Below, one piece after another: positions 49,423 through 61,384 of a stretch of DNA of 64,000 nucleotides. The first letter of the stretch is position 1. Each line of letters begins with the position of its first letter. The notes beneath the pieces were generated by a model. It had not been told where the DNA came from. It searched no databases and worked only from the letters and a program-made list of their open reading frames with translations. The position numbers and the translations under genes were made by a program. Source of the DNA: Albifimbria verrucaria (lineage: Eukaryota > Ascomycota > Sordariomycetes > Hypocreales > Stachybotryaceae); contig JAHREC010000013.1 of assembly GCA_020081605.1 (NCBI GenBank), positions 1,364,001 through 1,428,000 on the forward strand, written 5' to 3'.

Positions 49423-52400
49423 ATGATTACACCTTCGATCTGCGATCGCACGAGCTCCAACTCCCACAATGGCTACGGCCGAGGTTTTGGTCTTTACCGA
49501 AGGCTGGAAAGGAAGGAGGCATGGGTCGCTAACGACTCGTCTTTCCAAGACTGGGTGGGATGAGTGTTTCCTGCGACAGCAGCTCTCGCTCATCTCGCAA
49601 GCTTGGCTTGCTAGAAAATGCCATGTTCAAGTATGTATTACCCGTGTCTCTTCTATGGGGTAACCTCCAAGTACCGGGTCGCTAGGCGCCCGTCACATAC
49701 TTCTCCCTGCGAGTTCCATTTGCGCCCTCCGCCCAACCAAGATCTTTACGGTCCTCTCCTGACTAGGCGCGACGGGACGTGCCGCTAAATGAAACTTTAC
49801 GCTACAAGAACTCTTGATTCTAACCACTCTTTGTTGTTAGGCACAACCGACCCCCAAGCTCCTCACGAGAGGCAGCTCGTGATACCGAATTTACTACCGA
49901 CATGGCAACGCCGGTTACCCCAACCGGGCGCGACGAGCTCCAATGAAGAACCCTTGGACCCGAATCGCACCGATGGATTTGCTTACCAGCAAGCGCCGAC
50001 CAGTTCATATCATCTTCCCGAAGACCTTTCGTCTGGCGTCTCCCGCAAGCGGCGTTCTAATGACGACCTATTTCGAGACCCGGCCCTCGATGTGACTGTC
50101 GATTTCAGTTCTCAAGAAGGATTCTACGAAGCTGCCAAAAGAAGAAGACAGCTGCTCAGAAAGCAGCAGCTGCTGCCGCCGCTTTCGCCAATAGTAACAA
50201 ACCAAACGATGACGATGGAGCTAAAAGGAAGGCGATGGTGAGGCCAATGGCAACGGTGGTGATAGCGGAAGTGGTGATGCTGGCAATGGCGATTCTGGTG
50301 GTGGCAATGGAGGCGATGGTGATGGTAACAAAGACGATAAGGACAAGGGAAAGAAAGGCGCCGACCCCGAACCAGAGCCCGCTCCTGACCCTCCGACAAT
50401 ACCGACCTCGGATTTTGGTGGTGATGCATTTCATGAAATTAAGTTGGGCGATGATCCTGGGAAACTAGGCCTGGATGCTGGAAACACAGAAACAAAGAGT
50501 ACTTTCGGATCATGGGGTACGAAATGGAATACTGGAGGAAGCACATGGGACTGGTCGGGTGGAGGGAACAACAACGCCGAAGCAGACAGTAAAAGGAAGA
50601 AATCGACTCGAACCCATGGGGTGCCAGCAAGACGAAAGCGAAGGGAGGCAAGACATCTGTCGCATTCGGTGCTTTCGAGGAGGAAAAGCCTGCTGCACCC
50701 AAGGATGATGATTTTGGTTTTGTGGCCACGTCCAAAAAGACAAGAAAAAGAAGAACAGCATCTGGGATACTACCCCTGAGGAAGAGAAGCCCCTGGCTGA
50801 GCCTCCAGTAGAGTCTGACCCTGGGGCTTGTCTACCAAGAAGAAGGGCAAAGCCGAACCGGAGCCAGTGCCAGAGCCAGTGCCAGAGCCGCCGCCTGCAG
50901 CAGCCCCTCCCGCGGACGACTGGCTTGCATCATCAACCTCGAAGAAAGATAAGAAGAAGAAGAAAGGAGCCGTTGTTGTCGTGGAGGAACCTGTTCCAGA
51001 GCCACCCAAACCTGAGCCCGTGCCGGAGAAGAAAGAGGAAGAGGACGTCTGGTCAGCATGGGGTGGTGGAAAGAAAGACAAGAAAAAAAGAATCTGTTGG
51101 ACGATTTCGCAACACCCGAGCCGGCCCCAGACCCACCGCCTGCCGTCCCCGAGCCGGAGCCAGCTCCGGTCGATGATTTTGGGGCGCTTTTTCTACCAAG
51201 AAGGATAAGAAGAAGAAGGGCAAGCTTGCTGAGCCAGAGCCTGTCCTGGAACCCGTTCCAGACCCACCACCTGCGCCTGAGCCTGAACCCGAACCCGAAC
51301 CTGTGGTTGAGGCAAAGCCAGCAGAGGATGATTTCTGGGGGCAGTGACGACAAGCAAGAAGGACAAAAAGAAGAAGAAGGAAAGAACGCTGAACCGGATC
51401 CTCCGCCCCCTCCGCCCCCGCCAGTTCCTGAGCCAGAGCCAGAGCCAGAGCCAGAGCCAGAACCTGAACCCGAACCAGTGGTAGAAACGAAGCCAGTGGA
51501 TGACCCTTGGGGAGCAACTCTCAGTAAGAAAGATAAAAAGAAAAAGAAGGGCAAAGTGGTCGAGCCAGAACCTGAGCCAGAACCCGAGCCGCCGAAAGAG
51601 CCTGATCCTCCCCTGAGCCAGAGAAGAAAGATGATGACATTTGGGGTTTGGCATCAAAAAGCTCCAAGAAGGATAAGAAGAAGAAGGGCTCCATTTGGGA
51701 TGCGGAGCCAGCACCTCCCCGTACCTGACCCTCCACCAGCTGACCCCCAAAGGAAAAAGAAGACGATGATTTCTGGGGCTCTTTCACCAATAAGAAGGAC
51801 AAGAAGAAAGGGAAAGATGCGGAGCCAGAGGTCAAGGAGGAGCCGGTCGTGGAGCCTGAGAAACCCGAGAAGACCGATTTCTGGAGCAGCTTGACCACCT
51901 CGTCTAAGGATAAGAAGAAGAAAAAGAAGGGAGCAGTTGAAGAAATGAAGGAGCCCGAACCGGAACCGGAACCCATACCCGAACCCGAGCCTGAGCCCGA
52001 GCCAGAAAAGAAGGATGATGACGACTTTTGGTCAAGTTTTGGAACCTCCAAGAAGGACAAGAAAAAGAAGGATACCGCCGAGGAACCCAAGGTAGAGGAG
52101 CCCCACCAGTGGAAACCAACCCCCAGAGGATGACGGTGATATCTGGGGCTTAGGCCTCAAGAAGGATAAGAAGAAAAAGAATTCTATGTTTCCAGACTTT
52201 ACTGACGAGCCAAAGGAGGAACCCAAAGCCAAGGAAGCCGATAAGCCTGCGGAGAGCGGATGGGACCTATGGGGATCCAGCAAGAAGGACAAGAAGAAGA
52301 AAGACTCCAAGGATTCCAAGGACGATAAAAAGAAATCAGCCGCTGATCTGATTCAACTTGAAGGTGAGGGCCAGGCCACGGACACCGCCGCCGCCACTGG

Positions 52401-55400
52401 AGCCACTGGAGATGACGACTTTTTCAGCTCTTGGGTTACTACCAAAAGGATAAAAAGAACAAGGCCGCTGACGAGTCGTGGAAACCAGACGGGATAGAGG
52501 AACCTACCGATGATCCTTGGGGCGCCATAATCAAAAAGGATAAGAAGAAGGACAAGTCCAAGAATGAGCCAGTAGAGGTCCTGGACGATATCACCGGTGA
52601 GACAGTCCAGCCCGATGGTGTGGAGGAGACCAAGGACAGCAAGGACCTTGATGACAGCTGGGCTTGGACTGCATCCAAAAAGATCAGTTCAAAATCTCGG
52701 AAGAAGGATGCCTTGGCTGACCTACCTCCCCGGCACCCACACCCCTGTATGGACCTTGCTGAACCAGACGATGACATAGGAGATCCCGACGCCGCCGCAG
52801 GAGAGGAGAAGTCCAAGTCTAAGTCCAAAGATAAGGATAAGGACAAGGATAAGGAGAAGTCGAAGAAAGATAAGGAGCCGAAACTGAGCGAGAAGGAGCT
52901 AAAGAAGCTAGAAAAGGAGAAGAAGAAGGCAGAGAAGGCAGAGAAGGAAAAGGCCGAGCAAGAACAGAAGAGGATCGAGGAGGAGCAGAAGGAGGCCGAA
53001 GAACAGGCGCGGCGAGAAGCAGAAGAGCAGGCAGCTCAAGAGGCTGCTGAGCAAGCTGCGCGCGAGGCTGAAGAGAAGGCCAAGATTGAAGCTGAAGAGA
53101 AAGCCAAAGCAGATGCGGAGGCTGCAGAAATCGCCGAGGAGGAGGAGCAGCTGGCCTTACTCAAGACCAAGCTGGCAGAGAAGGGAAAGCTGAATAAGAA
53201 GGACACCACCAAGTTCGATCGCCTGACGCTCAACGCAGCCAAGCGAGATGAAGAACGTCTTGTTCGTGAGGCTGAGGAACAAGCAGCTAGGAAGTTGCGG
53301 AGCAGGCCGCTGCTGAGCAAGCTGCTCGGGAAGCTGAAGAACAAGCCGCTCGGGAAGCTGAAGAGCAGGCAGCACGCGAGGCTGAGGAGGCGAAAAAGTC
53401 AAAGAAGAGCTCTAAATCAAAGGACAAAGAAAAGGAGAAGGAGAAAGAGAAGGAGAAAGAGAAAGAGAAAGAGAAGGATAAGAAGAAGGATAAGAAGTCC
53501 AAGAGCGCGCCTCCAGAGCCTGCGCCAGAGCCAGAACCAGAACCGGTCGTTGTCCCCGTCGTGGAGCCGGAACCGGAGCCGGAACCGGAATTGACGCCCG
53601 AGCAAGTGGAAGAACTCCTCGGACCTCCAAAGGAAAAGGCGACAAATGAGGCTTTCAGCTTCTGGGGATTGGGCGGCTCCAAAAAGTCCAAAAGGGTATG
53701 TTATCGCAATCCCTGCCTACTTGGAACATTTCAACAATGTGTGCGGAAATTACACATGCTGACTCATTATGTAGTTCTGGAAGATGCCATTGATGACAAG
53801 ACCACGGCATCCGCCTCTCAGGCCGATGCGGATGCTGCGATGAAGCCAGCCGCGCGGAAGGCTTTCGGTGGTAAAATCGCTGACAAACTCAAGAACTTTG
53901 AGACTGTGTCGCCATTTGAAGATGCTGCCGCAGCCATCCCTCCTCCTCCACCTGCACCACCTGCAGACGACAACGCGAAGAGCTCCAAATCTACCTCAAA
54001 AGCAAGAGCAGAGGGCTTGACGACTTTGAATTTGATAACCCTGATTCCAAGAAGAGCAGTAAATCAGAGTTACCGGGAAGCTTCCCGAAGATGAGGACGA
54101 GATAGTCGAAATTGTCGACATGTCACCAAAGGAAAAGTCCAAAAGAGCAAGAAAGCCAAGGACAAGCTCGAGGACGAACTTGTCGAGCCTGCAGAGGTGT
54201 TACCAAAGGAAAAATCCAAAAAGAGCAAGAAGAGTCGTGCAAAGGATGAAGAAGAGAAAGAGAGAGAGAAAGAGAAAGTCATCGAGGACGAAAACGAAAT
54301 AGTCGAGATCGTCGAAGCTCCGCCAAAAGAGAAGTCCAAGAAGAGCAAGAAGAGCCGTGCAAAGGAGGAGGAGGAGGAGAAAGAAAAAGTCATCGAGGAC
54401 GAGAACGAAATAGTAGAGATCATCGACGCTGCACCAAAGGAAAAGAGCAAGAAGAGTAAGAAGAGTCGTACAAAGGAAGAAGCGGCTCCTGCTCCGCCGC
54501 CGCCGCCACCACCGCCGCCTGCGGTTCCTGATGCACCGACTTTTGAAGATGGCCCGATTCTCGAAGATGATCCGATTCTCGAAGATGCTCCGATGGTTGA
54601 GGATGCCCCAATCACCCCTCCGCCTGAACCGAGAAGCTCGAAGAAAGATCGGCCCAAAATCAATCGCGAAGGTTCATCATGGGGTGCATGGGCAGCTACA
54701 ACCCCTCCGCGAAAAGAAGAGAAGAAATCCTCGAAATCTAGGTCCGAGAAGCCATCCAAGAGGTCAATAGAGAAAGAGGAGAAAACCTCTTCCAAGGGCT
54801 CCATGTCCGACAAAGCCGAGCGTCCTGAAAAGGCCGAGAAGGCGTCCGCTCGTCCGCGACTTGGTGGCATGTTCAGTACACCTCCTATCTCTAGATCCAT
54901 GTCTACACGTGAGAAACGGCCAAGCGCAAGTGGCAAGTCGTCACGCCGCCAGTCTGTGGATGCCTATGGTCTCGCATCGCCTCCTGCGGAAGACATGCCC
55001 GAGATGTCGTCAAAAGCTGCCAAGGTTCTGGGGGTGGATGCCATGGGGAGACAGAGAAAGTCCCGTAGGTCACGTCCAGCTCCGGAAGATGATATCGCAA
55101 TGACTGGAGCTCTCGACGGCGATGCCGGCGCCGAAAGACCTGGAAGACGCCGGTCCAAGCGACCGCAGGAAGATGACATCGTTATGGTTGATGCCGGAGG
55201 GCCCTCTGAAACTCCTCAAAGACGTGGAACGTCGACATCCAAGAGAAACGGCATTTCTGGCTTGTTCAGTGGTCTTATGACGCCAAAATCAGAGCGTCCA
55301 GAACTCCGACGTCGAAGCACCTACGCGCCAACTGACGACGAGGGCAGGGCTGTCAGGGGCGATGTGGTTGAAGATGGAGATGCTGTTATGGTGGATGCAG

Positions 55401-56221
55401 ACCGTGAAGCCCGTCGATCTGCAAGGAAATCGAAGCGTGCTGAACGCGACGCGGCTGAGAGGTCAAAGGAAGAATCAAGGCGTGCGCGAGATGAAGCACG
55501 CCGGCGCGAAGAAAAGGAAGCACGGCGAGCCGAACGACATGCAGCGCGGCAGAGAGAAGAAGAAGAACGTCGCGTCATGGAAGAGAAAGAGGCTCGGAGG
55601 GCTGAACGGCGCCGTGCTCGCAAAGAACGAGAGGCCGCAGCACTTGCAGCTGAGCAGGACGAAGCAGAGGAAGTGCCCAGGCCACCGAGGACGGAGCGTC
55701 GGTCTCGATCGCACCAGGTAGCCATGTCTGAAGATGAGGCCGAACGTCGTCGCAGGCGAGAAGCTAAGCGTGCGATGCGTGCTTCCGAGGTTATCGACAG
55801 CCGGCCTCAGAAGAGCAGTCGACGGCATGCAGAACAATCCGCAGATGAATATGGATATCCACGCAAGCATCGCCGGCAGGAAGAGGCAGCAGGGCCAGCC
55901 TGGCCTCATTCAGGAACGTCTTCATGGGTGAAGGAACATTCAGACGCGCCGCCGCCGCCAGAGGACGAAGGCGATCAAGCAGCGCCACCAGACGATGAGC
56001 AGGCTCGGCGTGAAGCCCGAAAAGCGCGACGCCGAGCCAGGTACGGAGACGCAACAGCGGAAGAGACAGATGATCAACGTAGACGACGAGCCCGGCGAGA
56101 GGAGCGTGGGGGCCGTATCCCGGAGTCGGAAGGAAGCGATGAGCGCCACCAAAGCCGCCGGAACTCGGTTTTCATGGAGGCAACACCAAGGAGCAGTTGG
56201 TGGAGGAAGCTGACAGGATGA
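49423..56221 (+). CDS. Giant low-complexity repeat protein (W-G/KKDKKKK repeats), function unknown
   Basis: Continuous coding character over 6.8 kb, spread across all three frames by ten or more one-base breaks. Introns 49631-49840 and 53696-53774 have good splice signals. Start candidates: ATG 49423, 49469 or 49560 (MSVSCDSSSRSSRKLGLLEN). Regions in order: Ser-rich head; Lys/Ala and Gly/Asp/Asn-rich part (50.1-50.4 kb); about 19 modules of acidic-x-Trp-Gly/Ser-x(3-8)-SKKDKKKK split by Pro-Glu runs (50.5-52.7 kb); a Glu/Lys/Ala coiled coil (52.8-53.5 kb); a last FWGLGGSKKSK module; acidic KEKSKKSKKS repeats with EIVEIV (54.05-54.5 kb); Pro run; Arg/Ser-rich tail with EDDIVMVDA repeats; C-terminus SSWWRKLTG. 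About 2,200 residues. There is no signal peptide, TM segment or enzyme domain. Composition suggests a disordered scaffold, perhaps nuclear; this is inference. The family was not recognised. Confidence 0.75.
50500..53695 (+). repeat. Protein-level tandem repeat: acidic-W-G/S ... KKDKKKK modules
   Basis: Modules begin at about 50510, 50610, 50705, 50815, 50915, 51045, 51170, 51325, 51500, 51635, 51760, 51875, 52020, 52135, 52260, 52415, 52510, 52650 and 53655. Examples: DDFWGAVTTSKKDKKKKK, DDPWGATLSKKDKKKKKG, DDDFWSSFGTSKKDKKKK. Spacers are (E/P)n runs coded by CCAGAG hexamers. Spacing is 90-180 bp, so units are not of fixed length. Confidence 0.85.
54060..54480 (+). repeat. KEKSKKSKKS / EIVEIV acidic-basic repeats, four copies
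   Basis: Four copies of PKEKSKKSKK(A/S)(K/R) alternate with acidic linkers; three linkers contain ENEIVEIVE-like cores (DEIVEIVD, NEIVEIVE, NEIVEIID). Confidence 0.85.
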
Positions 56222-57329
56222 TGGGGAAATGATAGTGTATTTGGAGCGAGCTTGTTTCACTGACGACTTGATGTTTGCGCGCAACGGTTGGTACGGGAAT
56301 GGGCAAGAGAGGATATGATACAATCTTTGCATAAGCAGGGTGCCCCGGTATGTTTTGGGCGATTCGCAATCTAAAGACCCCAGCTCGGATCTTATTTGCA
56401 AAAACAAGAGGAGGTTTTGAGTCTAGATGTCTGATGAAGATATACCCCCTGGTTGTGTTGTGCGAGCGGTGTTAGATACGGACTGGTTTCCGACCCCATG
56501 TGTTATTTACTCAGATACAACAAATGCTTGATTTGGCTAGCAGCACAGCCTTCGCGTCCATGTTGAAATCTTTGCAGGACAGCTAAATACCTAGTTGGAG
56601 CGTGCCGGTCTGTTCTGGTGTGCTCTGTATAGAAGAAAGCGTAATGAGATGTGACTTGCATTGCAGATGTTCCATGCTAACGGGTTTGGCTGCATCCATC
56701 CGGTTCGGCTCCGCGCCGGAGAATGGCTGCTACAGCAGGCAGTACCACAGTACTTGCAAGGATGGAAGACCCGGCCTGCACCGGAGGCGAGGTACCCTCC
56801 CATTCCATGTACCTGGCTAGGTACCTGGCTACCTGGCTACCTTATCCTGCCCTGCACGACCCCAAAAATTCCCAGGGCGCTAATTGATGACAGTGTCGTA
56901 CCGCTAACGTATCGTAGGCCACGTTCCTTGCCTGGACCTTGCCTCATTAGGTACCTTACGACGCAAGGCAGTGCGTACATACCTAGGTAGTACGTGCCAT
57001 ACGGACAGTTACCATCCTTCGTAACCATCAGACACATTTTTGATGTGCGTTTCTCCGTGAACAGCTCCTCCGAGGTAGCAGCCAGTCATCCTGCGGAGAC
57101 TGCTGAGACACTGCCTACCTGGGGTTCGTCAGCCAACGTGGCCCCAGACTCTCTCTCCCTCCTCTCCCGTTCCTTGTGCCGTTCGCATTCCCATTCAGCC
57201 GGGGGTGAGGCCCTTTTCCTGTTGGGCCAGTAATAAGACATGCTGTCTGGTCATCTCGCTCTGACAGTCACGCAATCCCACGACGACTCTCTCCGCCGTA
57301 GGGGCGTCCAAGGACCAGCAATCACCACG
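56222..57329. other. Intergenic between repeat-protein gene and TMF golgin
   Basis: No supported ORF. It holds GGTACCTGGCTACCTGG and ACATACCTAGGTAGTACG words (56801-56845 and 56976-56995) and a C/T-rich promoter-like part from 57100. Confidence 0.5.
56801..56845. repeat. TACCTGGCTAGGTACC short tandem repeats
   Basis: Four TACCTGGCT(A) units in about 45 bp, of the same word family as the other intergenic clusters. Confidence 0.65.
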
Positions 57330-60148
57330 ATGGCTGCCCCGGGCAAACAGGCCATGCGATGGGGTCGTTCCTATCGCAGGCCGTTGCCGGCGTCGAGTCG
57401 CGACTCGATAACATGCTAGGCGACGAAGCTCAAGGCACCGCCACCGCTGCCGACTCTGGTACCAAGACGACCACAACCACCAACACACAGCCTGCTGCTG
57501 CCCCAGCACGCTCCAACTCAGGTGAGCCGCTCAATGTCTATGGATTCCAGAGGTTGAGGCGGGTCTACGGCCGAAAGCTGACATGGGGATAACGACAGTC
57601 AATGCGCGAACCACCGCTGGCAACCGAGCAAATGACAGGTTACAGGCCAGGCTGGCCAAGGCCATGGCAGCCAAGGGAGGCCAATCCAGTAACGCTTCAC
57701 CGCGCAGCTCGGTTGATCAATCGAGTCGGCCTTCAATGGAGCGGCCCTCCATGGAGAGGCCTTCTATGGAAAGACCATCGATGGAGCGGCCGTCAATGGA
57801 GCGACCGCCCATAGATAAAGAACCGGTCGAGACGCCTGGCCAAGACTCAAAGAGACGCCATCGGTAGATGGAGAGCCCGACAAAAGCAACGACGACAAAG
57901 ACGCTAAAGAGACCGACGATATACCGCCTCAGCCCGATACCTCCAACGCTTCCACTCCCTCCTTTACCGTCTCCGCCCCCGCTGAAGCCAGCAACAATAC
58001 TAAAGATTTGGAAAAGGACACTGCGACAGATGTGGCCCAGGTGAAGGAAGATTTACCGGCTGAGGAAATACAGCAGGAAGCAACCGAAACCGATCAACCT
58101 CAAGACCCACAGCCCGAACCTCCTTCTGAAGCTGCGCCAGCTCCTGCAAACGATGCAAGCAGCACGTCAGCTTCTACAAAAGCTCTGGAAGAAGTTGTCG
58201 CTCGACAGCAAGAAGAAATCCAAGAATATGTTGAAAGAATAGACTCCTTGCAAGCGAAGCTGCAATATTTGTCCAAGAACGCTTCGGAATCGGCAAAGAA
58301 GGCAGCTTCGTCTGCCCCAGCCGGGAGCCATGAGCGGAAACTTGCCGAGAAAGATCAGCGGATTGCTCTGCTGATGGAGGAGGGACAAAAATTATCGACT
58401 ACGGAACAGAAGTTCAGGACCATGCTGAGGAAACTACGTCAACAAATTGCCGATAATGAGAAGCAAGCTGAGGAGCTGAGGAAAGCAAGAGACAAAGCGA
58501 ACTCGGAAGTCGAAGTATTGCGCAATCGCCTGGATGGAAGCGAAGATAGCGAAAAGATCCAGGAGGAAGCGCGGCGTGCTACAGCTGGTTTGCGGAAAGA
58601 GATCGATATCCTCAAGAAGCAATTAGCGGAGAAAGATGACTCGTTGCGCCGCCTGGAGCAGGAGCACAAGTCAAAGTCAGAGCAAAATGAATCCACTTAC
58701 GCTGATGCTCTCAAAGCTGCAGTGGCTGCCGAAAAGGAAAAGCAGAAGGAACTTGAGGATTCCGTTGCGACCCTACGAACTGAGAAGGATTCAATCTCCG
58801 ACAAGCTCCGTCAGGAAACAATCGAATGGCGCGAAAAATATGAGCGTGCTGTGGAGCGTGCTCGTACAGTTGAGACAGATCTTAAGCATGAGCTTCGCGG
58901 CATGGAGAGCAAGCTGGAGGCCATGCGAACAGCAGCTGAAGAAGCTTCGTCAGGTACTGGCGGAGAAGCACAAGTCAAACTTTTACGACAAATCGAAACT
59001 CTGCAATCGCAATATGCCACCGCCAGCGATAATTGGCAGGGGATCGAGGCGTCACTCCTCGCCAAGGTCTCAGATCTTGAGAAGGAAAAGGACGAAGCCC
59101 AGCGCCGGGAGTCAGAGATGCGGAAGAAGGCGCGAGATGCGGTAAGTAGTCGATATCATTTCCCTTTCGCGGCTTTTTTCAGCTTTACTTACTTTTGTTC
59201 AGGCTAGTCGGTGCAGACATTTGGAAGGAGAACTGCAAGACCTCCAGCCCGCACTTGCGACGGCTCAGCAAGAACTTGAGGCTACTCGCGAGCAGCTCGT
59301 ATCCTTGCGCACGTCGTCCAAGTCTACTGAGGCTGCACTTGAGCAGGCACGGGCCGAGCTCGAGAAACGGCAACAGTCCACCAGCAGGGAGGACGCCGCA
59401 GAGGCGGAGCGGCGCCAGTGGGTAGAAGATGTGACTCGGGCCACGGCGAGAAGTCAGAGCCAAAGCCGCCCAGCGTCGCCATTCTTTCCTCCCCTCCTCG
59501 GACCTACAGCTCTGAGTTAAACAACCTCCCAGTACCAGGCCGAAGCCGGAGGGCACCAACCCCAGGAAGTATACCAGACACATCGGATCATCTCTCGCTG
59601 GGTCGCCGTCTCTCAAGCCAGCCCCTATAGCACGCAGCATCTTGTCGCCAGCCGCCATAGGACAACCACCCTCGCCATTCTTACCTTTCGAGCATCCTAA
59701 TGAGACGCAGTCTCCACCGCCGATTGGAGAACGCGAGGACGAGCCGTACGATTCCGGTCTTGCTTCACCTCGTCATGTAGCGAATGACATGATTTCAGTA
59801 TCGACTGTCGCTGCGGGCCCATCCGTGCAACTTGTAGAGAGAATGAGTGCTGCCATTCGGCGGCTTGAGGCCGAAAAGGTCGCCGCTAGAGAGGAGATGG
59901 CCCGGGTGTGCAGCCAACGGGACGAGGCGCGGGCAGATATGGTCGGCCTAATGAAGGATTTAGAAGCCGCCAAGTCGGCGCCATCAAGGGTTAAGGAATT
60001 AGAAGAGGAAGTCGCTTCGCTTAACACGAGGTATCATACAACTTTAGAAATGCTAGGAGAGAAGAGCGAGCTTGTTGAGGAGCTCAAGGCGGATGTCCAA
60101 GACGTTAAAGCCATGTACCGAGAGCTTGTGGAGCGAACCATTAAATGA
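57330..60148 (+). CDS. sgm1: TMF/Sgm1-family golgin (TATA element modulatory factor homolog)
   Basis: Exons 57330-57521, 57599-59141 and 59203-60148. Start MAAPGKQAMRWG followed by SFLSQAVAGVESRLDNMLGD, the usual N-terminus of fungal TMF proteins. Then RPSME pentapeptide repeats, a Pro/Glu/Thr-rich linker, a very long coiled coil (from EEVVARQQEEIQEYVERID at about 58180 to 59450), a Ser/Pro-rich break, and the C-terminal TMF domain (MISVSTVAAGPSVQLVERM ... RRLEAEKVAAREEMARV ... MYRELVERTIK). Known role: Golgi tether bound by the Rab Ypt6/Rab6 through its C-terminus. Four breaks (about 57361, 57855, 59480 and 59630), each one missing base, give 2685 nt, 894 aa. Confidence 0.9.
57727..57801 (+). 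repeat. 15-bp coding tandem repeat, RPSME x5
   Basis: Five consecutive units coding RPSME in the TMF gene; third bases differ between copies (CGG/AGG/AGA, TCA/TCC/TCT/TCG), so the units are not recent exact duplicates. Confidence 0.9.
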
Positions 60149-60336
60149 GCAATGTCAAGGGGCAATGTACCACATATGCACTCTGTTTTGTTTGCCATTC
60201 TGCTTAAAACTATGGTGATAATTCAATGCCTTCCCTTTCAGCACCTTGCAAGATATAACGACGGACCTAGTCATTGTTGTGGTTAGGCACAAATTCAAGT
60301 ACTGTACAGTAGTAAGTTGGAAATCAAAGGAGCAGA

Positions 60337-61384
60337 TCATACCTCTTTGTCCGGAGCCAAATCCATCGCCAGATGATCCTCACTTGTTTTCAGCGTGAAA
60401 TCGGCACCCTCTTTGAGAAGGAGAACAGCAACGTCACCTAGGTATTCACTTAGGTTAGCGTATGCCCATAGACATCAGAAGCATCCAACGGAGATTTTGG
60501 CTTACCATGACCTTCAGCAACAGCGTGGTGCAGGGTGTGTAACCCTCATTGTCAGTGGCATTCAGTGGGCTTCGGTACTTAGGAGCAGCTGCACCATAGG
60601 AGCCGACCCTACGGCGGCAGCCCGATGAATGGGGTACTGCCCACGGCGGTCGCGGACCCTAGTGGATGCGGGGGCTGCTCTCGATGAGGAGTCTAGCCAC
60701 GTCAAGATTCTTCTTGGAGGCTACAAAGTGAAGGGCCGTCTGCATGATCCCCAGAGTCAGTCCTACACCTCAAGTTTTCCACTGTCCACTTCACAGAACT
60801 CACTTGGCCACTTGAATCTATGTTGTGTTAGTTTGCACTTATATAGAATGGTTTTGGAACACTTACTCTTTTCGTTGACGTCGGCACCTTTCTGTAAGAG
60901 CAGCTTCAAGACTGGCTCACTGTCCGGCACGCTGGCTGATATCATGAGTGGAGTCCAACCACTCTCATCCTATGGTTGCTGTTAGGTTCCCTTGTTTGGT
61001 TTTCATGCTGTGTTTCTTACCTGAACATCGGGGTCGAAACCCTTTTGGTTGGCTAGTAGCAGCACGATGTCGAGGTTGTTGGAGGAGGCAGCCCAGTGAA
61101 TGGGATACCGGCCATCGTCATCCTTGCGCTTAGAGAGCTTGGGATCATTCTGTTGCCGTGATGTTAGATGGGCTCTTGTGAGTTTGGTATGCGCATGACG
61201 CCCTCTCGGCATGCGCATTCTTGCGTAGTGTTTTCCGTACCTTGAGGAGCCCTTCAGCAACGGAGACTGCGTGGTGTTAGCGAATCCAATGTATCGCCAA
61301 GCGCGGCAAGCATGCCAAAGGTAGCTCACCTCGCCCTTCACGGGCAGCCGTATGTAATGGAAAACGATCCTCTGCGTTATCCAT
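60337..61384 (-). CDS. nas6: Ankyrin-repeat proteasome assembly chaperone, Nas6/gankyrin type
   Basis: Exons include 61330-61384, 61241-61266, 61021-61149 and 60867-60969, then further exons down to about 60337. Splicing gives MDNAEDRFPLHTAAREGRVS, then a chain of ankyrin repeats: DDDGRYPIHWAASSNNLDIV, DESGWTPLMISASVPDSEPV (LLLQKGADVN), QTALHFVASKKNLDVARLLI, GQYPIHRAAAVGSAPMVQLL, EGYTPLHHAVAEGH and GDVAVLLLKEGADF. It ends APDKEV before a stop at 60337-60339; a splice to a later exon cannot be excluded. Known role of Nas6: binds Rpt3 during assembly of the proteasome base. Three or more breaks between about 60520 and 60760. Confidence 0.85.

Noticed and set aside
50832..51554. Ser/Gly-rich minus-strand frames over the repeat protein
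   Set aside because: Complement of Glu-Pro and Lys codons; the plus strand has splice sites and repeating protein motifs.
60155..60336. Extra exon extending nas6 after APDKE
   Set aside because: A GTATGA donor and a TACAG acceptor exist, but the resulting tail has no ankyrin or family character, while the direct read stops one codon later.
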